43,222 nucleotides of DNA from Methanobacteriota archaeon (GCA_004195615.1 PSPW01000009.1:44611-87832), one strand, 5' to 3'; positions 17,215-25,948 are shown, counted from the stretch's first letter. Translations and numbers: made by a program. The notes: generated by a model not told the origin, from the sequence alone.

Positions 17215-17667
17215 ATGACTGAAGAGGAACTGAAGCTCTCTGGAATCCAATCCGACCTGTCCGATTTCGTTACTGACGAGGGTGGCATTTGGAGCCTGAG
17301 GGAAGTGGAGAAAGTACGAGGTTGGAACAGCATAGAGTACGGAGCGGGCCTTTCTGGGAAGAATACGCCATCGACCGGGCTGTCGATGAATAGGGCGTAC
17401 ATCCCCCCCGGGGGGATAGCAAAGGCTCACATTCACGTAGGGTTCGATGTGATGGTTTACCTTCTCAAGGGGAGTGTTAGACACGAATATGGAGGAGGTT
17501 GCCGGAAATCAATAGTTCACAGTGCTGGCGACATGTTCTACATCGAACCGGGACTTCCTCACGAGGTATTCAATTGCTCAGAAGACGATTGGGTCCATGC
17601 AGTCGTCTCGAGATCGGATGCTTCGGAGTGGCAGAACATTGTGCCATATGACCGAGATTCGGAGTAG
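17215..17667 (+). CDS. Cupin-domain protein
   Basis: The product has 150 residues from the ATG at 17215. It is a single small beta-barrel: cupin motif 1 is around residues 66-86 (G-I-A-K-A-H-I-H-V-G-F-D, metal ligands His72 and His74), and motif 2 is A-G-D-M-F-Y-I-E-P-G-L-P-H-E-V-F-N with its His. The Glu usually found in motif 1 is replaced by Asp or Val at this position (Asp78-Val79), so metal binding may be altered. Cupins range from sugar isomerases to dioxygenases to sensors, so the reaction cannot be named. Its TAG stop abuts the TAG of the opposite RlmE gene (TAGCTA, 17665-17670). Confidence 0.85.
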   Translation: MTEEELKLSGIQSDLSDFVTDEGGIWSLREVEKVRGWNSIEYGAGLSGKNTPSTGLSMNRAYIPPGGIAKAHIHVGFDVMVYLLKGSVRHEYGGGCRKSIVHSAGDMFYIEPGLPHEVFNCSEDDWVHAVVSRSDASEWQNIVPYDRDSE

Positions 17668-18405
17668 CTACTCTCGCTTCGGAATTTTTCGGAATCCAAC
17701 CTTGGGGGCTAATTCCTTCTCCTCGCTTTCATCAACTACCATCCCGATCGAGGCGAGATGCCTCTGGACATGTTCCATTGCAGTCCCCCCTTTCTTGTGG
17801 CTTTGGTGCTTGTTCTGGCAAATCAGGTAGGTCTCCGATGAAGCGGTCCTGCTTGCGGTGGGCGAATACCTCCCTACGGCCGAGAATCGGAGCTTTGCAG
17901 CATCAACAAGACCTTCTATCCCTGCCCCTTGGAATACCTTGGTGACGAAGCATCCACCCGGAACCAGTAGTTCGACGGCCACATCTAGGGCCATTGTGGA
18001 AAGCTCCAGAGAAATTGTCTGATCAGTGTCATACCTCCCAGTGAGTCTTGGAGAGATGTCGCTAATCACGGCATTCAGTTTTCGTTTGCCCAGGTGGCTA
18101 ACCACTTCCTCGATTGTGGATTCCTCGGTGATGTCGCCGACCATGACGATAGCGCCGCCTATCGGGGAGGTTGTTAGGAGGTCGACTCCGATTACTATCC
18201 CATTCTCTCCGACCTCCTCAATTGCGACTTGGGTCCATCCTCCTGGGTAGCACCCAATGTCCAGAACAGAATCGCCATTCCGGAGTAGGCCAAACTTGTC
18301 TTGGATCTGTTTCAGCTTGTACGCCGAGCGAGCCCTATATCCCTTGGACTTGGCATCTCTCCGCCATGGGTCGCGCTTGTTCTCTTGGTACCAGCGCTTA
18401 CTCAT
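17668..18405 (-). CDS. rlmE: 23S rRNA 2'-O-ribose methyltransferase RlmE/FtsJ family
   Basis: This 245-residue SAM-dependent enzyme methylates a ribose of 23S rRNA in the A-loop (E. coli U2552) during large-subunit assembly. The family's K-D-K-E tetrad is present: Lys30 in S-A-Y-K-L, Asp116 in S-D-I-S-P, Lys156 in F-V-T-K-V-F-Q-G and Glu191 in S-S-E-T-Y-L-I. SAM motif I is V-L-D-I-G-C-Y-P-G-G-W (47-57). About 45 residues follow the core, a polar tail ending in K-I-P-K-R-E. A related archaeal role in tRNA methylation (Trm7-like) cannot be excluded. Convergent with the cupin gene, zero gap. Confidence 0.93.
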   Translation of the reverse strand: MSKRWYQENKRDPWRRDAKSKGYRARSAYKLKQIQDKFGLLRNGDSVLDIGCYPGGWTQVAIEEVGENGIVIGVDLLTTSPIGGAIVMVGDITEESTIEEVVSHLGKRKLNAVISDISPRLTGRYDTDQTISLELSTMALDVAVELLVPGGCFVTKVFQGAGIEGLVDAAKLRFSAVGRYSPTASRTASSETYLICQNKHQSHKKGGTAMEHVQRHLASIGMVVDESEEKELAPKVGFRKIPKRE

Positions 18406-18426
18406 GCGCCCACCCTCACACGGACA

Positions 18427-18435
18427 GTTATGAAT
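18427..18435 (-). promoter_or_regulatory. Possible TATA box of rlmE
   Basis: ATTCATAAC on the minus strand is centred 26 nt before the ATG at 18405, the spacing for a leaderless transcript. Confidence 0.35.
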
Positions 18436-18481
18436 CCGAACGATGAATGGGCACTGGTTAGGGCAATTGTTACGTGTTCAA

Positions 18482-19423
18482 TCACAGGCCAATCTCGGAA
18501 ATTAGCACGCGGGCAGTGTCTCTTACAGCTTGCTCGGACATGGTCGTAGGCTCGAAACCAGTGTCAAGCAACTTGGTCACATCAAGGTAGGTCTTGGGTA
18601 CGTCTCCTGCCCAACCCCTCTCACCACCAGTAAAATCGATGGATACATCTTCGAAACCACTCTCTTCTATCACAATCTCCGCAATCCTAGAAACAGAGCA
18701 AGTATCGCCCGTACCCAGATTGTTGAGAACAGGACCATCCCCTCCTAGGCCTATCACATGGATCATTGATTGTACGCAATCATGCGCTGACATGTATGAC
18801 TTCTCCTGATTCCCATCACCCAGTACTTCGAGCCTTGCAGGGTCTCTCTTGAGCTTGTGTATGAAGTCAAAGATGACTCCATGAGTCCCCCTCGGGCCGA
18901 CGATGTTGGCGAATCTGTGTATGAATCCCTGGGCTCCGAATGTTCCTGCCCATGCTGTAATCAAAGCCTCGCCCGCTAGTTTAGATGCCCCGTAAAGAGA
19001 AATTGGCATTACTGGGCCGTAGTCTTCTGGCGTTGGCATCACGTCTGCTTCTCCATAAACTGCAGAAGATGATGCAAAGGAAATCCTCCGTACTTCTGCA
19101 ATCCTCATAGCTTCGAGGACATTGTAAGTCGCCATTGTCCCCTGCCTGAGGTCTGTATCTGTGACTTCTATACCCAGTCTGATGTCCGGATTTGCTGCTA
19201 GGTGGTGCACTGTCTCCACCCCTTCCATGGCCGCAATCACTGCACCTTGGTCCAGAAGATCTCCTCTGTGAACTTCTACCGATCCATTACCGTCGTGGTG
19301 AGATAGGAACTCCTCCCTGCCACTGCTGAAGTTGTCAATTACTCGGACTTCATTTCCTTGTTCTACCAATGCGTCGACCAAATGCGAGCCGATGAAGCCA
19401 CCCCCCCCAGTGACTAGCTCCAT
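18482..19423 (-). CDS. NAD-dependent sugar-nucleotide epimerase/dehydratase (UDP-glucose 4-epimerase-like)
   Basis: This 313-residue extended short-chain dehydrogenase probably epimerises or dehydrates an NDP-sugar for surface glycans or N-glycosylation. The NAD-binding loop T-G-G-G-G-F-I-G-S is at residues 5-13, followed by V-I-D-N-F-S-S-G (typical of GalE-like enzymes), H-L-A-A-N-P-D, S-S-S-A-V-Y-G-E and the catalytic Y-G-A-S-K (Tyr144, Lys148). Start fits well because the nucleotide-binding motif follows directly. The opposite RND gene begins only 2 bp away, so this gene's promoter must lie inside that ORF, or the RND start is further downstream. It could also be a dTDP-glucose dehydratase-type enzyme; the substrate is not readable. 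Confidence 0.88.
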   Translation of the reverse strand: MELVTGGGGFIGSHLVDALVEQGNEVRVIDNFSSGREEFLSHHDGNGSVEVHRGDLLDQGAVIAAMEGVETVHHLAANPDIRLGIEVTDTDLRQGTMATYNVLEAMRIAEVRRISFASSSAVYGEADVMPTPEDYGPVMPISLYGASKLAGEALITAWAGTFGAQGFIHRFANIVGPRGTHGVIFDFIHKLKRDPARLEVLGDGNQEKSYMSAHDCVQSMIHVIGLGGDGPVLNNLGTGDTCSVSRIAEIVIEESGFEDVSIDFTGGERGWAGDVPKTYLDVTKLLDTGFEPTTMSEQAVRDTARVLISEIGL

Positions 19424-19425
19424 GA

Positions 19426-22400
19426 ATGGCTGTTACCCCTTCTCCCCTTGAGTCCATCGGGTCATGGGCATCTGTGTATTACTCTCTAATCGCCCCCTCT
19501 GGAAGGCAGTTATGCGAACGCTTCATTTGGCTTGGGTCGGGGAACGTGAACGTGACCTTGAGCGATGAGAGTCCACAGCAGGACGAGGAACTTGCTTTCT
19601 GGGCATGGTTCTTCGAAAGGATTAGTCCCATTTCGGACTATGTCTCCAAGATTCGTCAGACTGTTAGAGGCAGCGCAGTAGGAGGTTTCCTAGACACTAC
19701 AGGCCAATTGGTAAACGATATTTCTGACACTGCTCACATGGCTGCCCAGAGGACAGCCGAGCTGACTTACAGCGCGATTCTGAGGAGCCCGGCATACCTC
19801 ATCGTAACTCTTCTGTTGGCATCGGCACTGATTGGATGGAGGGCAGAGGACTTCGAGCATCAGATTAATGGCGACGTTGAGATATATCTCCCTGACGGAG
19901 CCAACTCAACCGTACTCTTGAACGAGGTCAGAACCCAGTGGTCAACCGATATCGTGATTCTGTACGTCCAGACGAATAACGCCGCAACGGGTGCCCAGAA
20001 TGGCGACGAGAACATTACCGATGCGGATATACTGAATCAAATTTCTTGGATCGAGGGAGACGATAACAATGCAGCTGAAAGCGGATACGGCAGAGGACTC
20101 GACTACAACAAGGAGGATCGGGGCTCCCATGCATGCAGTAGCCCGTTGTCGGGATGTGACGGGGTTGTCTGGATCTTATCTCCAGCCCAGATAGTTAAGG
20201 AGGCCAACTCAACGAACTACAGGTTCTCTTGTGCCGTTGAGAAGTATGGGCTGCCGGGTTCCGATGGAAGCTGTGCGATAGCGAGTCAGAATCCAAACGA
20301 GGGCTACTCAATACCCCAGGGCGATGGCGCCCAAGAGAGAATCGATGGCTACGTGGATAACTCTGGAGCACTCCTGTCTAACTTTGTAAGGGACACCAAC
20401 AACGACGGGATATGGGACACTGGCGTCATCATAATGGGAATTTCCTTCGATATGTCGAATTCGGACATAACGCCTAGGACGGACCTCAAGACTGGGGGCG
20501 AAATAAGAGACCACAAGGCATTCATTGCGTACGTGAAGTCATTGCTTGCTTCTGATCCAGCCAGAGAAAATTGTGAATTATGTTCAAGGACATATTCCAA
20601 AACATGGACTATGGACGAGGAGCGCTTGGATACTATCCCTCTTAGACGGGCTGTTACCGTTACGGGGCTAACTCCAGTTCTGCATGATGTATCAGACTCT
20701 ATTTACGATGAGCTGCGATACACGATGCTGCCCATCAGCCTGCTGCTGGTCGGCCTGACAATGTTCATCCTTCACCGTAGCTGGAAGGTTCTGGTGATTT
20801 GCGGCACTCCGATCGCAATGAGTCTTGCAGTGACTTTTGGCTCCACTGTCATCTTTGACATCATGCTGACTCCAATGATAATCTCGGCAGGACCGATACT
20901 GGTCGGCCTCGGCGTCGACTATTCCCTCCATCTGACCAATAGGATAGAGGAGAACCGGACCGAGATTCTGAGAAAGATGGAGGAGGATGCATGGGTATCC
21001 AGAAGGGATGGGGAAGAGGTATCTGCGCCCGATCCATTCGATCCACAGATTAGCCTCATTGCCAATGTTAGGGCCGTCATGACCACTGGAAACGCCATCT
21101 TCCTCTCTGCACTCACTACAATAGTTGGGTTCAGTGTCCTGATGTGGCACAGCCTTGTCCCAATAGAGCCTATGAGAACTGTGGGGAAGACTCTCTTGAT
21201 TGGAATATCTACAACTTTCATCATATCTATGCTGATGGTCCCAGCTTGGATAGAACTACTCAGATATAGGAAGGGGGACTCGAACAATCTGTTCAGAACT
21301 GGTGTGGTTGACTCTTCGAGGAGGAAGAGGATTGGTGAAGAGAAGGCTTCTGAGGCCAAATCACTGTCAAGGAGGGAGCGCGACTCTGTAATCGACACTT
21401 CCGATGTATTCGGCACCATATTGGGGATCAACAGTCTACTATTCTACATCGTTTCCACTGCCATAATTACCGGGTTCCTATTCCTATTCACCGACCTAAC
21501 CCGAGACGGGTACCTCATCCTAGGATTCACTCTCTCAACTACTCTCACCTTCTCCTTTCTGGATGACTTCTGGGATTCAGTCGGAAAGGTCCCACTGAAG
21601 GCTACACTTCTCGTGATCATAATTTCTTCCGTGGTGACCATCGCGGGTGGAATGATGTTCAAAGAACAATTAGGCAAGGACATCACAGGCTCCTCGGACG
21701 AAGTTCCACCTGGTCTGGAGTCATATGAGGCACTGAGGGAGTATAGCATCGTTTTCGAGGGAGGGCAAACAAACATGTTCATCGTCGATGCAACCGAAAG
21801 GGGTCCACAGAACGAAACGGCCCCTATCCGGGACCTGCCGATATTGGATGCAATCGAGTACATGCAGACGACGAAGATTGACAATGTAGATAATACCACA
21901 ACAATTAGTCTCGTCAACATTCTGAAGGCAGTTCACGTAGATGTTGAGATAGGGGGACTCGAACTATATGACCAAAGCCTCTGGGAACTTATTCACGACG
22001 ATTGCTGGGATGAATTTGCAAATCCACTACGGCCAGATTGCTGGCCTTACTCGATAAGCAGCAGGGAAGATATGGTCAACATCGCATTCGACACCCTCAG
22101 TCCAGAAGTGAGATCCATGTTGATGAATTCGGACGATGGCGATGGCGAGACGAAGACACTGGTGTACGTGAACCAGCCTTACATCAACCTAGCAGTTGCT
22201 GGAGGCCTCAGGGACACAATAGACGGCCATTTAGACGAGGGGGGCTGCGATGATGCACTGAATTGTCGCGCACTTTCTACATCCGAAGGCAAACCCGTAC
22301 CAGGGATGGCAGGCATCTACAACTCGCTACTGACTGGTGGCCTCCCAGTCTCCCTTGACATCAATGATGGAATTCATGAGGCTCAATCGAAGACAACTAT

Positions 22401-22938
22401 CGCGACCATGCTGATTCTCCTTCTCGTCATGGCACTTCTGTTCAGGTCCACAAGGTTGGCTATATTCACAATGACGGCAGTGGTGGTAGTCGTGCTATGG
22501 CAGCCATTATTGATGTGGTTTTACAAGGTTAACGTCAACGTGTTCACTGCAATGATTGGCACGTTGGTATTCGGAATTGGGGTTGATGACTCGATTCACA
22601 TCATCGACCGCATCAAGGACGAGCGTGAAACCCCAGCAGGAATCCAAAAGGCTGTTTCAAGGACGGGGAGGACCATCTTTGAGACAACAGCCACAACTTG
22701 CGCCGGCCTAGCCGCAGGCCTATTCGTCGCTATCCCCGGCCTGCAGAATTTCTTCGTCCTGATGATGCTTCTTCTCGTCCTAGCCCTTCTAACCAGCTCG
22801 ATTCTCCTGCCAAGTCTCATTGTGGCCCATCACGAACTTTCTCATGCCCTGAGAGGCAGAATTGGAACCTGGCAGGATTACGGCGAGAGCGGAACAATAG
22901 CCGACGCCTCCCCCGTTGACGCTGTCGTCTTCGACTAG
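19426..22938 (+). CDS. Large RND/MMPL-superfamily membrane protein, 1170 residues
   Basis: This is a second, larger RND-type transporter, unrelated in detail to the 852-residue one. A soluble N-terminal stretch of about 120 residues precedes the first helix (S-P-A-Y-L-I-V-T-L-L-L). An extracytoplasmic domain (about 145-425) is followed by five helices, with G-L-G-V-D-Y-S-L-H near residue 497. The second half repeats this, with G-I-G-V-D-D-S-I-H near 1053, the Tyr replaced by Asp. Two extra helices (about 665-720) lie between the halves, giving about 14 in all instead of 12. The first ATG is 2 bp from the divergent epimerase start; GTG codons at 19546 and 19552 are alternative starts that would leave room for promoters. 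The substrate is unknown; lipid or pigment export is only a family-level guess. Confidence 0.88.
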   Translation: MAVTPSPLESIGSWASVYYSLIAPSGRQLCERFIWLGSGNVNVTLSDESPQQDEELAFWAWFFERISPISDYVSKIRQTVRGSAVGGFLDTTGQLVNDISDTAHMAAQRTAELTYSAILRSPAYLIVTLLLASALIGWRAEDFEHQINGDVEIYLPDGANSTVLLNEVRTQWSTDIVILYVQTNNAATGAQNGDENITDADILNQISWIEGDDNNAAESGYGRGLDYNKEDRGSHACSSPLSGCDGVVWILSPAQIVKEANSTNYRFSCAVEKYGLPGSDGSCAIASQNPNEGYSIPQGDGAQERIDGYVDNSGALLSNFVRDTNNDGIWDTGVIIMGISFDMSNSDITPRTDLKTGGEIRDHKAFIAYVKSLLASDPARENCELCSRTYSKTWTMDEERLDTIPLRRAVTVTGLTPVLHDVSDSIYDELRYTMLPISLLLVGLTMFILHRSWKVLVICGTPIAMSLAVTFGSTVIFDIMLTPMIISAGPILVGLGVDYSLHLTNRIEENRTEILRKMEEDAWVSRRDGEEVSAPDPFDPQISLIANVRAVMTTGNAIFLSALTTIVGFSVLMWHSLVPIEPMRTVGKTLLIGISTTFIISMLMVPAWIELLRYRKGDSNNLFRTGVVDSSRRKRIGEEKASEAKSLSRRERDSVIDTSDVFGTILGINSLLFYIVSTAIITGFLFLFTDLTRDGYLILGFTLSTTLTFSFLDDFWDSVGKVPLKATLLVIIISSVVTIAGGMMFKEQLGKDITGSSDEVPPGLESYEALREYSIVFEGGQTNMFIVDATERGPQNETAPIRDLPILDAIEYMQTTKIDNVDNTTTISLVNILKAVHVDVEIGGLELYDQSLWELIHDDCWDEFANPLRPDCWPYSISSREDMVNIAFDTLSPEVRSMLMNSDDGDGETKTLVYVNQPYINLAVAGGLRDTIDGHLDEGGCDDALNCRALSTSEGKPVPGMAGIYNSLLTGGLPVSLDINDGIHEAQSKTTIATMLILLLVMALLFRSTRLAIFTMTAVVVVVLWQPLLMWFYKVNVNVFTAMIGTLVFGIGVDDSIHIIDRIKDERETPAGIQKAVSRTGRTIFETTATTCAGLAAGLFVAIPGLQNFFVLMMLLLVLALLTSSILLPSLIVAHHELSHALRGRIGTWQDYGESGTIADASPVDAVVFD

Positions 22939-22948
22939 GTTAGTAGGT

Positions 22949-23244
22949 GAGGGTGCAGGGAGTAAGCCCCTTTCTGTTCACCTTTCGGTTGATCGCATTC
23001 AACTTTGCATCCTACCCGGTCCTGTCGATGCCATGCGGACCTGCTTGGACTTGCTCCGGCGTGGTTGCCCGTTCCAGCCACACTCAGGAAACCTCCCCCT
23101 TTCGGGTTCATCGTACCCCTGGTATGGTTCGTTTCTGCTGCAGAGCCGGCCCTCCCGGACCCTCGTCTTGTGACGAGACGCCTGCATCGCGGAGAGGGGA
23201 CTTTCCTCAGTGTCTAACACTGTCAGCGACCCTCCTGCTCCCTC
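22949..23244 (-). ncRNA. rnpB: RNase P RNA (archaeal type A-like)
   Basis: This is the catalytic RNA that removes 5' leaders from tRNA precursors. Read on minus: the 5' P1 strand (23244-23229) pairs with the 3' strand (22963-22949) over about 15 bp with one bulge and one mismatch. Next come a perfect P3-like hairpin CAGTGT-TAG-ACACTG and the universal GAGGAAAGTCC (23208-23198). The specificity domain has CGGAGCAAGTCCAAGCAGG (to 23040), and the 3' conserved block is ACAGAAAGGGGCTTAC (22977-22962). P4 forms from AAGTCCCCT and AGGGGCTT with the universally bulged U. Length (about 296 nt) is normal. The 3' end lies 10 bp from the stop of the convergent RND gene. Short frames drawn through it on either strand are not genes. 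Confidence 0.93.
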
Positions 23245-23326
23245 GTTTGTGCGGCTACACCATACCGGAAGAACCCACCGGAGGCATAGGGCAACCATCA
23301 TGCACGTCCTATTCATCGTGCGTCGC

Positions 23327-24028
23327 ATGCCGGGCGTTGAGCAATTGAAGGAGCAGGCAGGTATCGCTGCATGCCGATTTGTCTCAGATGGTATGTCACT
23401 AGGACTTGGTACCGGCTCTACCGTGCGATACTCCATTATTGAGATTGCGAGGATGATTAAACAGGAAGGAATCGATGTCGTAGGCGTGCCCACCAGCGAG
23501 GACACGAGACAGCTTGCAGAACATCTCGGGATTCCACTCAGTCCCATCGAGGCGTCAACGAGTCTTGACTTGACCATCGATGGGGCCGATGAGTTCGACC
23601 CGAACTTCGATCTCATCAAGGGTGGCGGGGGGGCTCTGACAAAGGAGAAGATCGTGGCAAATGCCTCGAACTCGATGGTAGTCGTCGTGGACGAAACCAA
23701 GCAGGTTAGCACACTTGGAGAATTCGACCTCCCCATCGAGGTCGATTCAATCCTCTGGGAAGACGTTAGGGATGACATTTCTCCCATCTGTCCCGGCGAG
23801 GTCAGTCTCAGGGGGGGTGATGAAGAGCCGTACATTACAGACAATCACGGATTCATCTTGGACTGCTCATTCGGTCCGAGTATCTCCGATCCAGAATCCC
23901 TAGAGAGAGAGATTTCTGAGATCACTGGTGTCGTTGAAGTGGGCCTTTTCGTGGGAATCTGCGATGCAGTTGTCATGGCCTCCAACGAAGGTATAGAAAC
24001 GCTAGTCAAGCCCAGCGGCAGACTATAA
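23327..24028 (+). CDS. rpiA: Ribose-5-phosphate isomerase A
   Basis: RpiA interconverts ribose 5-phosphate and ribulose 5-phosphate in the pentose phosphate pathway, supplying nucleotide synthesis. The 233 residues carry the phosphate loop G-L-G-T-G-S-T (26-32), D-G-A-D-E-F-D (85-91) and K-G-G-G-G-A-L-T-K-E-K (98-108) with the catalytic Glu107, all family signatures, and length is typical (about 220-235). The ATG at 23327 (M-P-G-V-E-Q-L-K) matches the usual N-terminus; an ATG nine codons upstream (23300) is possible. A GTG at 23210 would lie inside the RNase P RNA gene and is rejected. tRNA-Lys follows 40 bp after the stop. Confidence 0.95.
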   Translation: MPGVEQLKEQAGIAACRFVSDGMSLGLGTGSTVRYSIIEIARMIKQEGIDVVGVPTSEDTRQLAEHLGIPLSPIEASTSLDLTIDGADEFDPNFDLIKGGGGALTKEKIVANASNSMVVVVDETKQVSTLGEFDLPIEVDSILWEDVRDDISPICPGEVSLRGGDEEPYITDNHGFILDCSFGPSISDPESLEREISEITGVVEVGLFVGICDAVVMASNEGIETLVKPSGRL

Positions 24029-24047
24029 CCATCCGTCGTGGTTAAAG
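24026..24047 (+). promoter_or_regulatory. tRNA-Lys promoter with small inverted repeat at the rpiA stop
   Basis: TAACCA (24026-24031, including the rpiA stop) pairs with TGGTTA (24039-24044). GGTTAAAG at 24040-24047 is centred about 26 nt before the tRNA 5' end and is its likely TATA box. The inverted repeat could help end rpiA transcripts. Confidence 0.5.
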
Positions 24048-24068
24048 AGGGGCTGCCAATCCCGAGCC

Positions 24069-24145
24069 GGGTCTGTAGCTTAGTCAGGTAGAGCACCCGG
24101 CTCTTAACCGGGCGGTCGCGGGTTCGAACCCCGTCAGACTCGCCA
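24069..24145 (+). tRNA. tRNA-Lys (anticodon CUU)
   Basis: The cloverleaf is complete: acceptor GGGTCTG with CAGACTC, D-arm, anticodon stem CCCGG/CCGGG around loop CTCTTAA (anticodon CTT), T-arm with GGTTCGAACC, discriminator G, and an encoded CCA. There is no intron. It lies between rpiA and asnS on the same strand. Confidence 0.97.
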
Positions 24146-24208
24146 TTACCATTCATCCTCAATCGAAGTTTCATAACCATCGGCCAAGACGGTCGATTGA
24201 GTGGCACT

Positions 24209-25537
24209 ATGGGTAAGCAGTACTGGATTGGAGATGTTAGGTCCGGCTCCCATGATGGGAAAACCGTCGAACTTAAGGGCTGGGTTCACAGGACGAGGGG
24301 CTCAAACAAGATATGGTTCGTCGTATTGCGCGATTCCACTGGGCATGTCCAATGCGTCGCAAAGAGGGACAAAGTAGGGGATGAGTGCTTTGAGGTTCTC
24401 AAAAACGCCCTGATAGAATCAAGCGTAGTCATCAGGGGTGTCGTTGAGCCCACTGACCGGGAGCATGGGCACGAGGTTCAGGTGACAGCAGCCGATGTAA
24501 TCGGGCCGGTAAATCCAGATCGCCCGTTTCCTATCACCGAGTCAGCGATGGAGGAATCAGATGGGGGCGAGACAGAGTTCCTCCTGGACAACCGCCATCT
24601 ATACCTCAGGACCAGCCGGATGACCACCATGCTGAAGATCCGCAGCTCGGTCTTCGGCGCCGTTCACTCATACTTCCGTGAAAGGGACTTCATCGAGTAT
24701 CAGGCACCGAGCTTCGTCGCTGGTGCGGTTGAGGGTGGCAGCACCCTCTTCGAGGTGCCATACTTCGGCAAGAAGGCGTATCTTACCCAATCGTGGCAAC
24801 TCTACGCAGAGGCCGCGATGCCTGCTCTCGAGAGGCTATACACGATGGCACCCTCTTTCCGTGCCGAAAAGAGTAGGACAAGGAGGCATCTGACGGAGTT
24901 CTGGCACGCTGAGATGGAGGTCGCCTGGGCATGTAACGAAGAGGTCATGCAGCACGGCGAGGGCTTAGTCAGGAGCATAGCGAGGACTCTTCTGGACGAG
25001 AGATCAGACGAACTAGAGCACCTCGGCAGAGACCTCTCCCTCGTCGAGAAGTACGCCGAAAGCGAGTATCCAAGGATTCGCTACGACGAGGCCGTCGAGA
25101 CCCTTCAGAAGAAGGGTGTAGAGATTGAGTGGGGGCAAGACCTCGATTACTCGAAGGAAAAGGTACTCACCGCAGACTTCGATGTCCCTCACTTCCTGAC
25201 TCACTACCCAAGAGTAGCCAAGCCATTCTACCACCGCCCCGACCCAGATGACGAGAAGTACGTCCTCTGCCACGATCTCCTAGCTCCCGAGGGTTACGGC
25301 GAGATACTCGGTGGCGGGGAGAGGACCTGGTCCGAAGACGAGATCTTAGAGAGGATAGACGAAGAGGGCACCCCCCGAGACCCATACGAGTTCTACATCG
25401 ACATCAGGAGGTACGGAGGAGTGCCGCATGGTGGCTTCGGAATGGGCGTCGACAGGGTATGCACGTGGCTTACTGGAGCCGATCACATCAGAGAAGCCAT
25501 TCCATTCCCGAGGGACAGCAGAAGGGTTACCCCCTAG
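24209..25537 (+). CDS. asnS: Asparaginyl-tRNA synthetase
   Basis: This class IIb synthetase charges tRNA-Asn with asparagine. From the ATG at 24209 it has 442 residues; a TTG four codons upstream is less likely. An N-terminal OB-fold (G-W-V-H-R-T-R-G, about 25-110) binds the anticodon. The catalytic core has E-G-G-S-T-L-F, T-Q-S-W-Q-L-Y, motif 2 F-R-A-E-K-S-R-T-R-R-H-L-T-E-F-W-H-A-E and motif 3 G-G-F-G-M-G-V-D-R. T-Q-S rather than A-Q-S-P, and E-F-W-H-A-E-M-E, point to AsnRS over AspRS. A direct Asn-charging route is therefore expected, so GatCAB would not be needed for Asn. It lies 51 bp after the tRNA-Lys; the membrane protein gene follows 9 bp after its stop. Confidence 0.92.
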   Translation: MGKQYWIGDVRSGSHDGKTVELKGWVHRTRGSNKIWFVVLRDSTGHVQCVAKRDKVGDECFEVLKNALIESSVVIRGVVEPTDREHGHEVQVTAADVIGPVNPDRPFPITESAMEESDGGETEFLLDNRHLYLRTSRMTTMLKIRSSVFGAVHSYFRERDFIEYQAPSFVAGAVEGGSTLFEVPYFGKKAYLTQSWQLYAEAAMPALERLYTMAPSFRAEKSRTRRHLTEFWHAEMEVAWACNEEVMQHGEGLVRSIARTLLDERSDELEHLGRDLSLVEKYAESEYPRIRYDEAVETLQKKGVEIEWGQDLDYSKEKVLTADFDVPHFLTHYPRVAKPFYHRPDPDDEKYVLCHDLLAPEGYGEILGGGERTWSEDEILERIDEEGTPRDPYEFYIDIRRYGGVPHGGFGMGVDRVCTWLTGADHIREAIPFPRDSRRVTP

Positions 25538-25546
25538 GGTGGAAAG

Positions 25547-25948
25547 ATGGACTCAGAACAAACAAAGCCCCTCGCGAAGCTTGTGACAGTCTCCGTTATC
25601 ACCGCGAGCCTGTGCTGCCTCCCATCCGTGATTTGGGTGCTGTTCGCTGGCTCCTCGGCAATAGTCGCCGCGGATCAGCTCTCAAGCGATCTCTACTACT
25701 CGTGGGTGAGGTTCGCTTTGTACGGAGTATCATTCTCCATGGTTTCCTATGGACTAGTCTTGTACTTCCGCAATCAGGGCGTCTGCACACTGGATGACGC
25801 GAAGAGAGAGAGGAAGAGGGTGGTGAACACGTCTCTTGTAGTCTTCACAGCAGCCGTGCTAGCTTACTTAATCTGGAACTTCGTAGTCCTCGAGATAATC
25901 GGCATCACCATTGGTCTACCCTGGGAAGACTCGGCCTTCTGGAACTAG
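25547..25948 (+). CDS. Small membrane protein with four helices and a Cys-Cys motif
   Basis: The product has 133 residues. Helices are at about 13-37, 48-68, 93-112 and a shorter one near 112-125, with a charged loop (D-D-A-K-R-E-R-K-R) on the presumed cytoplasmic side. In helix 1, S-L-C-C-L-P-S-V-I-W recalls the Cys pair and Pro of MerT-like heavy-metal transporters, but length and the remaining helices do not settle it. GGGTGGAAAG before the ATG gives a ribosome-binding site, and the 9-bp spacing implies cotranscription with asnS. Function unknown. Confidence 0.75.
   Translation: MDSEQTKPLAKLVTVSVITASLCCLPSVIWVLFAGSSAIVAADQLSSDLYYSWVRFALYGVSFSMVSYGLVLYFRNQGVCTLDDAKRERKRVVNTSLVVFTAAVLAYLIWNFVVLEIIGITIGLPWEDSAFWN

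Noticed and set aside
22999-23844. 281-codon minus-strand frame over rpiA and the RNase P RNA
   Set aside because: It is antisense to a clear rpiA and covers structured RNA; no recognisable protein features.
24209-25537. asnS as aspartyl-tRNA synthetase
   Set aside because: T-Q-S and E-F-W-H-A-E signatures fit AsnRS rather than the A-Q-S-P type seen in archaeal AspRS; left as a minor alternative.
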